Below, piece after piece: positions 1 through 6,495 of a stretch of 13,759 nucleotides of DNA. A program made the translations under genes and the position numbers. Position 1 is the stretch's first letter. Each line of letters opens with the position of its first letter. The notes below the pieces were generated by a model, which was not told the origin of the DNA, searched no databases, and saw only the letters and a list, made by a program, of their open reading frames with translations. Source of the DNA: JBEVNX01 sp040507895 (lineage in GTDB: Bacteria; Desulfobacterota; Binatia; JACPRU01); the NCBI GenBank assembly GCA_040507895.1, contig JBEVNX010000074.1, positions 1-13,759 on the forward strand. Direction: 5' to 3'.

Positions 1-213
1 GAGAAGATCGGCCCGCCGATCGTGCGGCTCATTCCAGACCTGCCCGTGCCCGAGGCACTGCGTCTCCCGAGGCCTCGCGACATCGCCGCATCGACGTTCG
101 AGTTCTGGCAGGAGCTCGGGAAGGCGCAAAGCGAGTTCACCCTGCGGGTTCTCGACGCCTTCGACCCGGCGGCGCACCGCGCCAAGCACTCCCGACACGC
201 GAAGGCAGCGTGA
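1..213 (+). CDS. Phasin-like protein, C-terminal fragment
   Basis: The frame is open from the first base of the window to a TGA at 211-213, so this is the 3' end of a gene that starts upstream. About 70 residues are visible. They contain a proline-rich stretch (IPDLPVPEALRLPRPRD), then an amphipathic helix with aromatic and Gln/Glu residues (FEFWQELGKAQSEFTLRVLDAF) and a basic His/Lys/Arg tail. A proline-rich linker followed by a segment of the type 'F.F...L...Q..F...L..A..P' is typical of the short phasin-like proteins that coat polyhydroxyalkanoate or other lipid granules. The assignment rests on this one helix and is tentative. A GTG at 22 could be an internal start, but nothing favours it over the open upstream frame. 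A strong hairpin terminator follows 6 bases after the stop, so this gene ends its transcription unit. Confidence 0.5.
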   Translation, partial: EKIGPPIVRLIPDLPVPEALRLPRPRDIAASTFEFWQELGKAQSEFTLRVLDAFDPAAHRAKHSRHAKAA

Positions 214-219
214 AGTTTC

Positions 220-254
220 GCGACCGGCTGGGAGCGATGCTCCCGGTCGGTCGC
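220..254 (+). terminator. Strong hairpin terminator after the phasin-like gene
   Basis: A perfect 6-bp core (GGGAGC-GAT-GCTCCC, 230-244) is extended outward by ten more pairs (220-229 with 245-254, two of them G-U). This gives a 16-bp stem with a 3-base loop, followed directly by TTT at 255-257. The T tract is short for a classical intrinsic terminator, but the stem is the strongest hairpin noticed in the window and sits just after a stop codon. Confidence 0.7.
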
Positions 255-277
255 TTTCCGACGTCCGCGTCCGAATC

Positions 278-309
278 TTGCCAGACTTTCCCGCCGGGCG
301 CGCTATAAG
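278..309 (+). promoter_or_regulatory. Candidate promoter of alkA-ogt, leaderless geometry
   Basis: A TATAAG hexamer lies at 304-309, one mismatch from the -10 consensus, with TTGCCA at 278-283 as a possible -35 (20-base spacer, longer than ideal). Six bases separate the -10 from the GTG start at 316, so the predicted first transcribed base is the start codon itself. Only a weak purine stretch (AAGCGGG) precedes the GTG. An Ada-type operator was not recognised. Confidence 0.4.
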
Positions 310-315
310 CGGGCT

Positions 316-1758
316 GTGGAGCTAGACGATTCGGCCTGCTACCGCGCCCTCTTGACGCGTGACGCACGGTTCGACGGAAAGTTCTTCGTCGCCGTACGTA
401 CGACCGGAATCTATTGCCGGCCGATCTGCCCCGCACGCACCCCGAAACGCGAGAACGTCAGGTTCTACCGCTGCGCGGCCGCCGCCGAGGCGGCCGGCTT
501 CCGCGCATGCCGGCGCTGCCACCCGGAAGCTTCACCCGGAACACCGGCGTGGAACGGTACGTCGGCCGTAGTGTCGCGGGCGCTGCGGTTGATCGAGGAC
601 GGCGCGCTCGACGAAGGCCGGAGCGGAACGCTCGCGGCGCGCGTCGGCCTCGGTGAGCGGCATCTCCGCCGCCTCTTCCAGCGCCATCTCGGAGTTTCGC
701 CCGCGGAGATCGCCCAGGCTCGACGAACGCACTTTGCCCGGGCGCTGATCGACTGCAGTGCGCTACCGATGAGCAAGGTCGCCCTCGCCGCCGGCTTTCG
801 CAGCATCCGGCAGTTCAATCATTCGATCCAGCAGGCTTTCGGCCGTTCTCCGCGCGAGCTTCGCCGCCTGCGACGCTCGCTGCCGGGCGACGCACCGCTG
901 GTCGTGCGCCTTGCATATCGCCCGCCATTCGACTGGCGATCGCTCCTCGAGTTCCTTCGCCGGCGAGCGACTCCGGGGGTCGAGAGCATCGAAGGGGACA
1001 CGTACCGGCGAACGTTCGAAAGCGAGGGCGTCGCGGGCACGCTCGCGGTCTCGGCGGTCGCAGGCCAAAACCGGGTCGAGCTCCGCGTCGAAAGCTCGTC
1101 GGTGCATGGGCTCGTGCGGGTCATCGAGCGGGTCAGGCGCATCTTCGATCTCAACGCCGACCCGGCGACGATCGAGGCAACACTTTCTCGAGATCCACGC
1201 TTGCGTCGCCTGGTGCGCTCGCGACCGGGCCTGCGGGTACCGGGCGCGTGGGACGGCTTCGAGCTCGCCGTGCGTGCGATCCTCGGCCAGCAGGTTTCTG
1301 TCGCCGCCGCGACGACGCTCGCGGGCAGGCTCGCGCAGCGATTCGGACGGCCGCTCGACCGACCCGCGGGAAGCTTGACGCACCTCTTCCCGACGGCCGC
1401 GGCGCTTTCTCACGGCGGCTTGCAAACGATCGGCCTCACGAAGGCTCGGGCCGAGACGATCCGCCGCCTGGCCGCGGCGGTCGCCGTGGGAGAGCTTCGC
1501 CTGGATTCTTCGCTCGGCCTCGACGAGGCCGTGAAGCGGCTGTCCGCGCTACCCGGAATCGGGGAGTGGACGGCGCAGTACGTCGCATTGCGTGCCTTCG
1601 GCGAGCCGGATGCCTTTCCCGCCGGCGACCTCGGCTTGCGGCGCGCGCTCGCCAACGGTTCCGGCATGCCTTCGACGTCGGCGCTCTCGCACCGGGCGGA
1701 ATCCTGGCGGCCATGGCGAGGCTACGCCGCCGTGCACCTCTGGACGAGCGAAGGGTGA
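316..1758 (+). CDS. alkA: AdaA-AlkA fusion: methylation-responsive regulator and 3-methyladenine DNA glycosylase II
   Basis: This 480-residue protein joins a regulator to a base-excision repair enzyme. Residues 1-75 are the Ada zinc/methyl-phosphotriester domain: TTGIYCRPICPAR and FRACRRCHPE supply Cys34, Cys38, Cys65 and Cys68. In Ada the first Cys is the methyl acceptor that switches on transcription. Residues about 85-190 are an AraC-type double HTH ending in the usual FNHSIQQAFGRSPRELR. Residues about 195-305 match the AlkA N-terminal domain. Residues about 310-475 are the HhH-GPD glycosylase domain (AILGQQVS, LPGIGEWTAQYVALRA) with catalytic Asp438 in FPAGDLGLRRA. It excises alkylated purines such as 3-methyladenine. 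The GTG start at 316 gives the N terminus usual in this family (DSACYRALLTRDARFDGKFF). The same fusion paired with ogt is known from mycobacteria. The family suggests autoregulation by DNA methylation damage. Confidence 0.93.
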   Translation: MELDDSACYRALLTRDARFDGKFFVAVRTTGIYCRPICPARTPKRENVRFYRCAAAAEAAGFRACRRCHPEASPGTPAWNGTSAVVSRALRLIEDGALDEGRSGTLAARVGLGERHLRRLFQRHLGVSPAEIAQARRTHFARALIDCSALPMSKVALAAGFRSIRQFNHSIQQAFGRSPRELRRLRRSLPGDAPLVVRLAYRPPFDWRSLLEFLRRRATPGVESIEGDTYRRTFESEGVAGTLAVSAVAGQNRVELRVESSSVHGLVRVIERVRRIFDLNADPATIEATLSRDPRLRRLVRSRPGLRVPGAWDGFELAVRAILGQQVSVAAATTLAGRLAQRFGRPLDRPAGSLTHLFPTAAALSHGGLQTIGLTKARAETIRRLAAAVAVGELRLDSSLGLDEAVKRLSALPGIGEWTAQYVALRAFGEPDAFPAGDLGLRRALANGSGMPSTSALSHRAESWRPWRGYAAVHLWTSEG

Positions 1759-2264
1759 TGGTGATCGAGACCGCGCGGCTCGACTCCCCGATCGGCGGCG
1801 TGCGCCTGGCGGTGCACGGGGAACGGCTCTGCGCGCTCGGCTTCGCGGAGCACTGGCCGCGTTTGGAGCATGCTCTCCGCCGCAGGTTCGTCGGCCTCGA
1901 GCTTCGCACCAGCGACGATCCGGCCGGCGTGGTCACTCGCCTTCGCGCCTACTTCGCCGGCGATGTCTCCGCGCTGGACTCCATCGCCGTGGACCTCGGG
2001 GGCACCGAGTTCCAGCGCAGGGTGTGGAGCAAGCTTCGCGAGATTCCCTGCGGTCGTACGCTGTCCTACCGCGACCTCGCCTCCGCGATCGGCGCGCCGA
2101 GCGCCGTGCGTGCGGTCGGCGCCGCGAACGGAGCGAATCCGGTGTCGATCGTGGTTCCCTGTCACCGCGTGATCGGGGCGAACGGAGATCTCGTTGGCTA
2201 CGGCGGAGGAATCGAACGCAAGAGCTGGCTCCTGACGCACGAAGGAGCCCGGCTCCTGCCATAG
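1758..2264 (+). CDS. ogt: Methylated-DNA--[protein]-cysteine S-methyltransferase
   Basis: This 168-residue suicide enzyme transfers the alkyl group of O6-methylguanine (and O4-methylthymine) to its own cysteine. The acceptor is Cys135 in the diagnostic motif IVVPCHRVIG. The helix-turn-helix with the arginine finger is in SYRDLASAIGAPSAVRAVGAANGANP (about 103-128), and the closing block LVGYGGGIERKSWLLTHEGA is intact. The N-terminal RNaseH-like domain (1-80) is short but complete for an Ogt-type protein. The ATG at 1758 shares its A with the TGA of alkA (TGATG), so translation is coupled. A GTG one codon upstream is the only close alternative. Together the two genes cover all activities of the single Ada protein plus AlkA of Escherichia coli: phosphotriester sensing, O6-alkylguanine reversal and N-alkylpurine excision. 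Confidence 0.95.
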   Translation: MVIETARLDSPIGGVRLAVHGERLCALGFAEHWPRLEHALRRRFVGLELRTSDDPAGVVTRLRAYFAGDVSALDSIAVDLGGTEFQRRVWSKLREIPCGRTLSYRDLASAIGAPSAVRAVGAANGANPVSIVVPCHRVIGANGDLVGYGGGIERKSWLLTHEGARLLP

Positions 2265-2277
2265 CGGCGCGCCACTC

Positions 2278-2296
2278 CGCCGGCGATGGGCCGGCG
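2278..2296. terminator. GC hairpin between convergent ogt and maoC genes
   Basis: CGCCGGC-GATGG-GCCGGCG forms a perfect 7-bp stem with a 5-base loop in the 49-bp gap between two convergent stop codons. There is no T tract on either side, so it could serve either strand as a weak bidirectional terminator or be chance in GC-rich DNA. Confidence 0.35.
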
Positions 2297-2313
2297 CGTT
2301 CTCGATCTCGCGC

Positions 2314-2781
2314 CTAGGCGGGCTCCGGCGCAGGGCGGCGGCGATAGATGCTCACGCCGACCATCGTCATCACCATCTCGCCCGCCTGGTTGAAGACCTC
2401 GTATCGGATGCGCACGTGGCCGCGGTCAGGCTTGGAGCGAGACGGCACGACGTCGAGCACGGCGACCCTCGCCGTCAGTACATCGCCGGGCCGCACGGGC
2501 TTCGGCCAACGAATCTCGTCGATGCCAGGCGACCCGAGGGTGGCGCCGCCGGCGAGTACACGGTCCACAAAGAGCCGCATGAACATCGATGCCGTGTGCC
2601 AGCCGCTGGCGATCAGGCCCCCGAAGTTGGAAGCCTTCGCGGCGTTTTCGTCGACGTGAAACGGCTGTGGGTCGTAGCGGCGGGCGAACTCGACGATCTC
2701 TTCTTGGGTCACGGAGCGGCTGCCGAGCTCGATCACTTCCCCTACGACGAAGTCTTCCAGGAACGCGTATCGCTTCGTCAT
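2314..2781 (-). CDS. MaoC family dehydratase (R-specific enoyl-CoA hydratase-like)
   Basis: This is a 155-residue single-hotdog protein. The MaoC/(R)-hydratase signature is clear: RYDPQPFHVDENAAKAS at 35-50 holds the usual catalytic pair Asp37 and His42, followed by FGGLIASGWHTAS (52-64). The family adds water across the double bond of 2-enoyl-CoA to give (R)-3-hydroxyacyl-CoA, linking beta-oxidation to polyhydroxyalkanoate or other acyl metabolism. The substrate here cannot be told from sequence. The second half (GDVLTARVAVLDVVPSRSKPDRGHV) fits the short-chain or side-chain MaoC group. The start is supported by AGGAG at 2785-2789 on the minus strand, only 3 bases from the ATG, which is closer than ideal. 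It follows the Ycf48-like gene on the same strand after 32 bp, so the two may be co-transcribed although no functional link is obvious. Confidence 0.88.
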   Translation of the reverse strand: MTKRYAFLEDFVVGEVIELGSRSVTQEEIVEFARRYDPQPFHVDENAAKASNFGGLIASGWHTASMFMRLFVDRVLAGGATLGSPGIDEIRWPKPVRPGDVLTARVAVLDVVPSRSKPDRGHVRIRYEVFNQAGEMVMTMVGVSIYRRRPAPEPA

Positions 2782-2813
2782 GGACTCCTGTCATGCACGG
2801 GATCACGCCTCGG

Positions 2814-3863
2814 TCAATCAATCTGACCGCCGATCGCTGCCGCCGCGGTGTTCTGCGAGAAGTGCATGTCACGGCCATCGACGGCGAACGTCAGCCCGGA
2901 TGCTCCGACCACGATGCCCCGACCCGAGGGCAGCACGCTGAGACCGCGAATCCACGACAGCCTCCACTCTGCGGGCAACAAGACCCTCGTCCACGATTCT
3001 CCTGCGTCCTCGCTGACGAGCAGATTGCCGACGTCGCCGACCGCGTACCCCTTGCCCCCGCGAATCTCGATGTCGTAGAGCCCCGCGTTCTCCAGGGACT
3101 CCGGGGACCCGACCCTCTCGAGGCTCTCGACCTCGCCTTCTCCTCGTTGGACCTGCCAGGTGACGCCGCCATCGACGGTGCGTACGACGAGGCCGTCGAT
3201 TCCGACAGCCCAGGCCTTGTCCTTCGAAACGGCGGCGAGCCCGAAAAGCGTCTTTTGCATGCCGACCTGTTGCCGGGCCCACGTCCTGCCGCCGTCGATC
3301 GTGCGCCGGATCGAGCCGAGCTCGCCAACCATCCAACCCGTATCGCGGTCTACGAAGTCGACCGCGTAGAGGATCCGGTCCTCTCCGAGCGAACGGTCCC
3401 GCCAGGTGACGCCACCGTTGGTGGTATGCAGCACCACACTCCAGTCCCCGACCGCCCACCCCTCCTGCGAATCGAGAAAGCGCACGTTGAAGAGATGCTT
3501 CGAGGTATTGCTCTGCTGCGCGACCCAGTGCGCGCCGCCGTCCGCCGTGTGAAGGATCGTGCCGCTCCTTCCGACCACCCAGCCGTTCTCGACATTCGCG
3601 AACGAGACGCCGTAGAGATGCTGCGTGGTCGGTGTGCCCTGTCCCAGCCAATGCTTGCCGCCGTCGATCGTGTGGTACACGGACCCGAAGGCGCCGACGG
3701 CCCAGCCCTCGTTAGCGTCCAGGAGCTGTGCATCGTAAAGGTCCTCTACGATTTGCGTGCGCGGCCGCGGCTCCTGCGCCTGGAGGGAGATCGAATCGAG
3801 ACCGAGCGAAGACAAGGCCAGCAACGTCGGTAGGAACCAACGTCGCACGGTCTCAGCGCCCAT
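2814..3863 (-). CDS. Ycf48-like exported seven-bladed beta-propeller protein
   Basis: The protein has about 349 residues. An N-terminal hydrophobic segment (FLPTLLALSSLGLDSISLQA, with Arg-Arg just before it) and an Ala-Gln-Glu stretch look like a Sec signal peptide. The rest is seven propeller repeats of the form G-W-x-V-G-x-x-G-x-[hydrophobic]-x-x-T-x-D-G-G-x-x-W. They begin at about residues 53, 94, 136, 177, 218, 272 and 316, the last one degenerate. This is the Ycf48/BNR-like fold. In cyanobacteria Ycf48 helps assemble photosystem II. Relatives in non-photosynthetic bacteria have no settled role and probably act as extracytoplasmic binding or assembly scaffolds. An insert rich in Glu, Ser and Gly lies between blades 5 and 6 (about 240-262). 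GTG at 3866 directly precedes the ATG at 3863, and I prefer the ATG. No lipobox Cys is visible. Confidence 0.85.
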   Translation of the reverse strand: MGAETVRRWFLPTLLALSSLGLDSISLQAQEPRPRTQIVEDLYDAQLLDANEGWAVGAFGSVYHTIDGGKHWLGQGTPTTQHLYGVSFANVENGWVVGRSGTILHTADGGAHWVAQQSNTSKHLFNVRFLDSQEGWAVGDWSVVLHTTNGGVTWRDRSLGEDRILYAVDFVDRDTGWMVGELGSIRRTIDGGRTWARQQVGMQKTLFGLAAVSKDKAWAVGIDGLVVRTVDGGVTWQVQRGEGEVESLERVGSPESLENAGLYDIEIRGGKGYAVGDVGNLLVSEDAGESWTRVLLPAEWRLSWIRGLSVLPSGRGIVVGASGLTFAVDGRDMHFSQNTAAAAIGGQID

Positions 3864-3888
3864 CACTGGCTCTCGAAGGAAGCGTGCA

Positions 3889-3918
3889 CCGATAGGTCGA
3901 ACGATCGATTGATGTCAA
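3889..3918 (-). promoter_or_regulatory. Candidate sigma70-type promoter of the Ycf48-like gene
   Basis: Read on the minus strand, a perfect TTGACA -35 box (3918 to 3913) is followed after 18 bases by TATCGG (3894 to 3889), or after 17 bases by CTATCG. The -10 is weak but the -35 is exact. The predicted start near 3882 would leave a leader of about 20 bases before the ATG at 3863. Confidence 0.5.
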
Positions 3919-3933
3919 ACCAGTCTTCTGGTT
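3918..3933. promoter_or_regulatory. Inverted repeat in the divergent intergenic region
   Basis: AACCAG-TCTT-CTGGTT is a perfect 6-bp inverted repeat. It abuts the minus-strand -35 box and lies 21 bases upstream of the amidohydrolase ATG. A protein bound here could affect both divergent genes. No adjacent regulator gene was found, so the binding factor is unknown. Confidence 0.35.
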
Positions 3934-3954
3934 GGCTCGGCTCTCGCAGCGACC

Positions 3955-5112
3955 ATGGAGAATCCAGTGCATCCGTTTCGCTATCCCGGAGCCATAGATG
4001 CCGACGGGCACGTTCTCGAGCCTCCCGATCTCTGGGAGCGCTACATCGAGCGCGTCTACCGCGACCGAGCGCTGCGTATCCGCCGCGATCGAGACGGCCT
4101 CGAATACCTGGAGATCGGCGGTAGGCCGTCCGAGCGGTCGCGGCGCGGCTTTCCGGGAACGCTCGGCGGCATGGGCAAAGGGAGCCGAGACATCAAGCCC
4201 AGCCCGGAGCGCACGTACCTGGCCGGCGCCCCGTTCGGGTCGATGGACGCAGCCGAGCGCCTCGAGCTGCTCGACCGAGAGGGGCTGGTGGCCGCGGTGC
4301 TCTACCCGACACTGGCGATCCTTTGGGAGGCAGAGCTGGAGGACATCGCGCTTTCTCAGGCCTACACGCGTGCCTACAACCGTTGGATCGTCGACTTCTG
4401 TGCCTCGAGCCAAGGACGGCTCGTGCCGATCGCTCATCTCTCACTCGGCGATCCGCAGGCCGCCGCCCGCGAGCTGGAGCGCGCGGTTCGCGACGGCGCC
4501 CGCGGAGCGTTCGTGGCACCCTTCACGCTGACGCGCAAGCCGCACGGTCATCCCGACCACGACCCGGTGTTCGCCGCGGCCCAGGATCTGAACGTGGCGA
4601 TCGCGATCCGCCCGACGTTCGAACCCTCGTGGGCGAACTCGCAGCGCTTCGCCGACGTGCGCCGCGCGCGCCTTTTCTTGAGCGTATCCGCGTCCGACGG
4701 CGTGCGACACGCGTTCACGATGCTGTTCGACTTCGGCGTCTTCGACCGCTTTCCGCGCCTCAAGATCGTCGTGCTCGAATCCGGTGGAGGCTGGATCGGA
4801 TACTGGCTCGACCGGTTGGACGCCGTCTACGAAGCGACGTTCCTCGGCGAAAGCGTGCCGCTGGCCGAGAAGCCGAGCGCGTACTTCCGCCGCCAGTGCT
4901 GGATCTCCTGCGATCCCGACGAGCGCACGATCCCCGCGCTCGCCGACCTCCTGGGAGCGGATCGCTTCTTCTGGGCTTCGGACTTCCCCCACCCCGACCA
5001 CACGGGAAGCTATCTTCAGGAGCTCGAGCGGCTCGCCGAGAAGCTCGGCGAGCCGGCGCGGCGCCGCCTGCTCGGCGAAAACGTGCGCGAGGTATACGGG
5101 ATCGGCTCCTGA
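3955..5112 (+). CDS. Amidohydrolase-2 family metal-dependent hydrolase/decarboxylase
   Basis: This 385-residue TIM-barrel protein belongs to the amidohydrolase-related (ACMSD-like) family. The first-strand metal motif reads AIDADGHVLEPPDLW (13-27), with Asp17 and His19. LIPIAH-type strand residues follow (RLVPIAHLSLGDP, 155-167). Then come FPRLKIVVLESGGGWIGYWLDRLD (266-289) and the last-strand acid Asp343 in FFWASDFPHPDHTG. Members hydrolyse or decarboxylate aromatic and cyclic carboxylates. The substrate here is not predictable. The strand that usually ends in a metal-binding His reads VAIAIRPTFEP (about 214-224) without one, so the metal site may be unusual. The first His of the typical HxH is Asp17, as in many DxDGH members. 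The ATG at 3955 lacks a clear ribosome site. No in-frame upstream start gave a better fit. It is divergent from the Ycf48-like gene. Confidence 0.87.
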   Translation: MENPVHPFRYPGAIDADGHVLEPPDLWERYIERVYRDRALRIRRDRDGLEYLEIGGRPSERSRRGFPGTLGGMGKGSRDIKPSPERTYLAGAPFGSMDAAERLELLDREGLVAAVLYPTLAILWEAELEDIALSQAYTRAYNRWIVDFCASSQGRLVPIAHLSLGDPQAAARELERAVRDGARGAFVAPFTLTRKPHGHPDHDPVFAAAQDLNVAIAIRPTFEPSWANSQRFADVRRARLFLSVSASDGVRHAFTMLFDFGVFDRFPRLKIVVLESGGGWIGYWLDRLDAVYEATFLGESVPLAEKPSAYFRRQCWISCDPDERTIPALADLLGADRFFWASDFPHPDHTGSYLQELERLAEKLGEPARRRLLGENVREVYGIGS

Positions 5113-5204
5113 AGCGCCCTTCTCTCGTTGCTTCTCGTTGATTCGAGGTCGGCGCACGGGAAACCGGAAACGTGAAAAACCGTACGGCCGGTGGAGCCGG
5201 CTGA

Positions 5205-6338
5205 ATGTCGCAGGCGGTGATCCGTCGTGTGCGATCTGCCGCGGAGCGGCGCGCGTATCTCTCGCTGGTGCGCGCGCCCTACGCAGACAACCCCTACTGG
5301 GTTCATCCCGATGTTCGCATCCTGAAGGGCCTGCTGCGCGGGAAGACTTGGCTCGCGACGCGCGCGGAATGGCAGGCGCTGCTCGCCGAAGAAGAGGAGC
5401 AGCCGGTCGCTTCTCTCATCGCGTTTCTCCACCGCAGCTTCGAGGAGAAGCACGGCCGGAGGATCGGCACGATCGGCTTCTTCGAGGCTCTCCCCGGTCA
5501 CGAGGGCGCAGTCGACGCGCTCTTCCGGGAGGCGGAAGGCTGGCTCGCGTCGCGCGGCGCTACCCGCGTCTGGGGTCCGATGAACGGCCACATCCTGTAC
5601 GGTTTCGGATGCCTCGAGAACCGCTACGCCGAGCGGCCGCTCGTCGGCACACCGTACAACCCTCCCGAGTACCCCGGCTACTGGTGGCGTCAGGCTTACC
5701 GCCCCGCGCCGAGCTTCTATTCCTACCACATCGATCTCACGAGCGAGCGAAGCCGTGCCGCGATCGACCGAGCGCTCGACAATCCCCGCCTCGAGCAAGA
5801 GCCGGTGATCACGCTCCGCCACGCCGACCTCGGCGCCTGGCGAAGAGAGCTCGAGATCTTCTGCGATCTGCACAATTCCGCCTTCGCCGACAATTGGGGC
5901 AACGCGCCGCTCTCGCACGCCGAGATCCGGGAGCTTCTCGGCCCCGCGCGCTCCGCGGCCGATCGCGAGCTCTTTTGGATTGCGGAGATGGGCGGCAAAG
6001 CCGTCGGCCTCGTGCTTTGCATGCCGGATCTCAACGAGGTGTTCGCAAAAGCCGCCGCGGCACCGGAGAGCCTGCGCGGGAGCTTGGCTCTCCTTCGCCA
6101 TCGGCGCCGCATCACGCGCGGGGGCCTCCTTGTCCTTGGCGTGCTCCGCGAGGCCCGCGGGCGTGGCCTTGGCCAGGCTCTCGCCGCCCGCGCTCTCAAG
6201 CGCATGATCGCGCGCGGCATGACCGATGTGGAGTACTGCCTCGTGCTTGAGAACAACGCCGCTTCCCAGCTCATTGCTCGTCGTTTGGGCGCCGAACAGA
6301 CCAAGAGGTACTTGATGTTCGAGAAGCTCCTCGGCTGA
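5205..6338 (+). CDS. YghO-like GNAT family N-acetyltransferase
   Basis: This 377-residue protein has two parts. The N-terminal half carries conserved blocks of an uncharacterised family related to YghO: DNPYWVHPDVRIL (28-40), IGTIGFFEAL (87-96), RVWGPMNGHILYGFGCLENR (121-140) and TPYNPPEYPGYWW (149-161). The C-terminal half is a GNAT fold with the acetyl-CoA pyrophosphate loop EARGRGLGQALAARAL (316-331) and the NNAASQLIARRLGAEQ helix (350-365). The substrate is unknown. A GGAG ribosome site at 5193-5196 lies 8 bases before the ATG and decides the start. The 92-bp gap from the upstream amidohydrolase holds a short direct repeat (TTCTCGTTG, twice) and no convincing terminator, so read-through from the amidohydrolase is possible. 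Confidence 0.87.
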   Translation: MSQAVIRRVRSAAERRAYLSLVRAPYADNPYWVHPDVRILKGLLRGKTWLATRAEWQALLAEEEEQPVASLIAFLHRSFEEKHGRRIGTIGFFEALPGHEGAVDALFREAEGWLASRGATRVWGPMNGHILYGFGCLENRYAERPLVGTPYNPPEYPGYWWRQAYRPAPSFYSYHIDLTSERSRAAIDRALDNPRLEQEPVITLRHADLGAWRRELEIFCDLHNSAFADNWGNAPLSHAEIRELLGPARSAADRELFWIAEMGGKAVGLVLCMPDLNEVFAKAAAAPESLRGSLALLRHRRRITRGGLLVLGVLREARGRGLGQALAARALKRMIARGMTDVEYCLVLENNAASQLIARRLGAEQTKRYLMFEKLLG

Positions 6339-6360
6339 GGGTACCTTCGTTCCCGGCTGG

Positions 6361-6388
6361 GGCCCGCGCCGGGCGCTTGCCCCGGGCC
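6361..6388 (+). terminator. GC-rich hairpin downstream of the GNAT gene
   Basis: GGCCCG (6361-6366) pairs with CGGGCC (6383-6388), and an inner GGGC-GCTT-GCCC (6371-6382) can also pair. A second, looser pair follows (CCCCCT 6390-6395 with AGGGGG 6414-6419, 18-base loop). Neither is followed by a T tract. They begin 22 bases after the stop codon and may end the GNAT transcript. The rest of 6389-6495 shows no gene I can support. Confidence 0.35.
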
Positions 6389-6495
6389 GCCCCCTCACGA
6401 TAGAAAGAGCCTCAGGGGGTAGCCACGTCGCCGGGCACAGGCCGGCTCGTGGACGACTCGGCGATTCGGCAAGCCGGCGAAGCCCTAGCGCCGCC

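Noticed and set aside
2811..2829. CGGTCA-ATCAATC-TGACCG hairpin at the end of the Ycf48-like gene as a terminator
   Set aside because: The stem is only 6 bp, overlaps the stop codon, has no T tract, and the next gene follows after 32 bp on the same strand.
2589..3833. Long open frame (414 codons) on the plus strand antisense to the Ycf48-like gene
   Set aside because: The opposite strand encodes clear propeller repeats and a signal peptide. The plus-strand product has no recognisable motif and is a GC-rich shadow frame.
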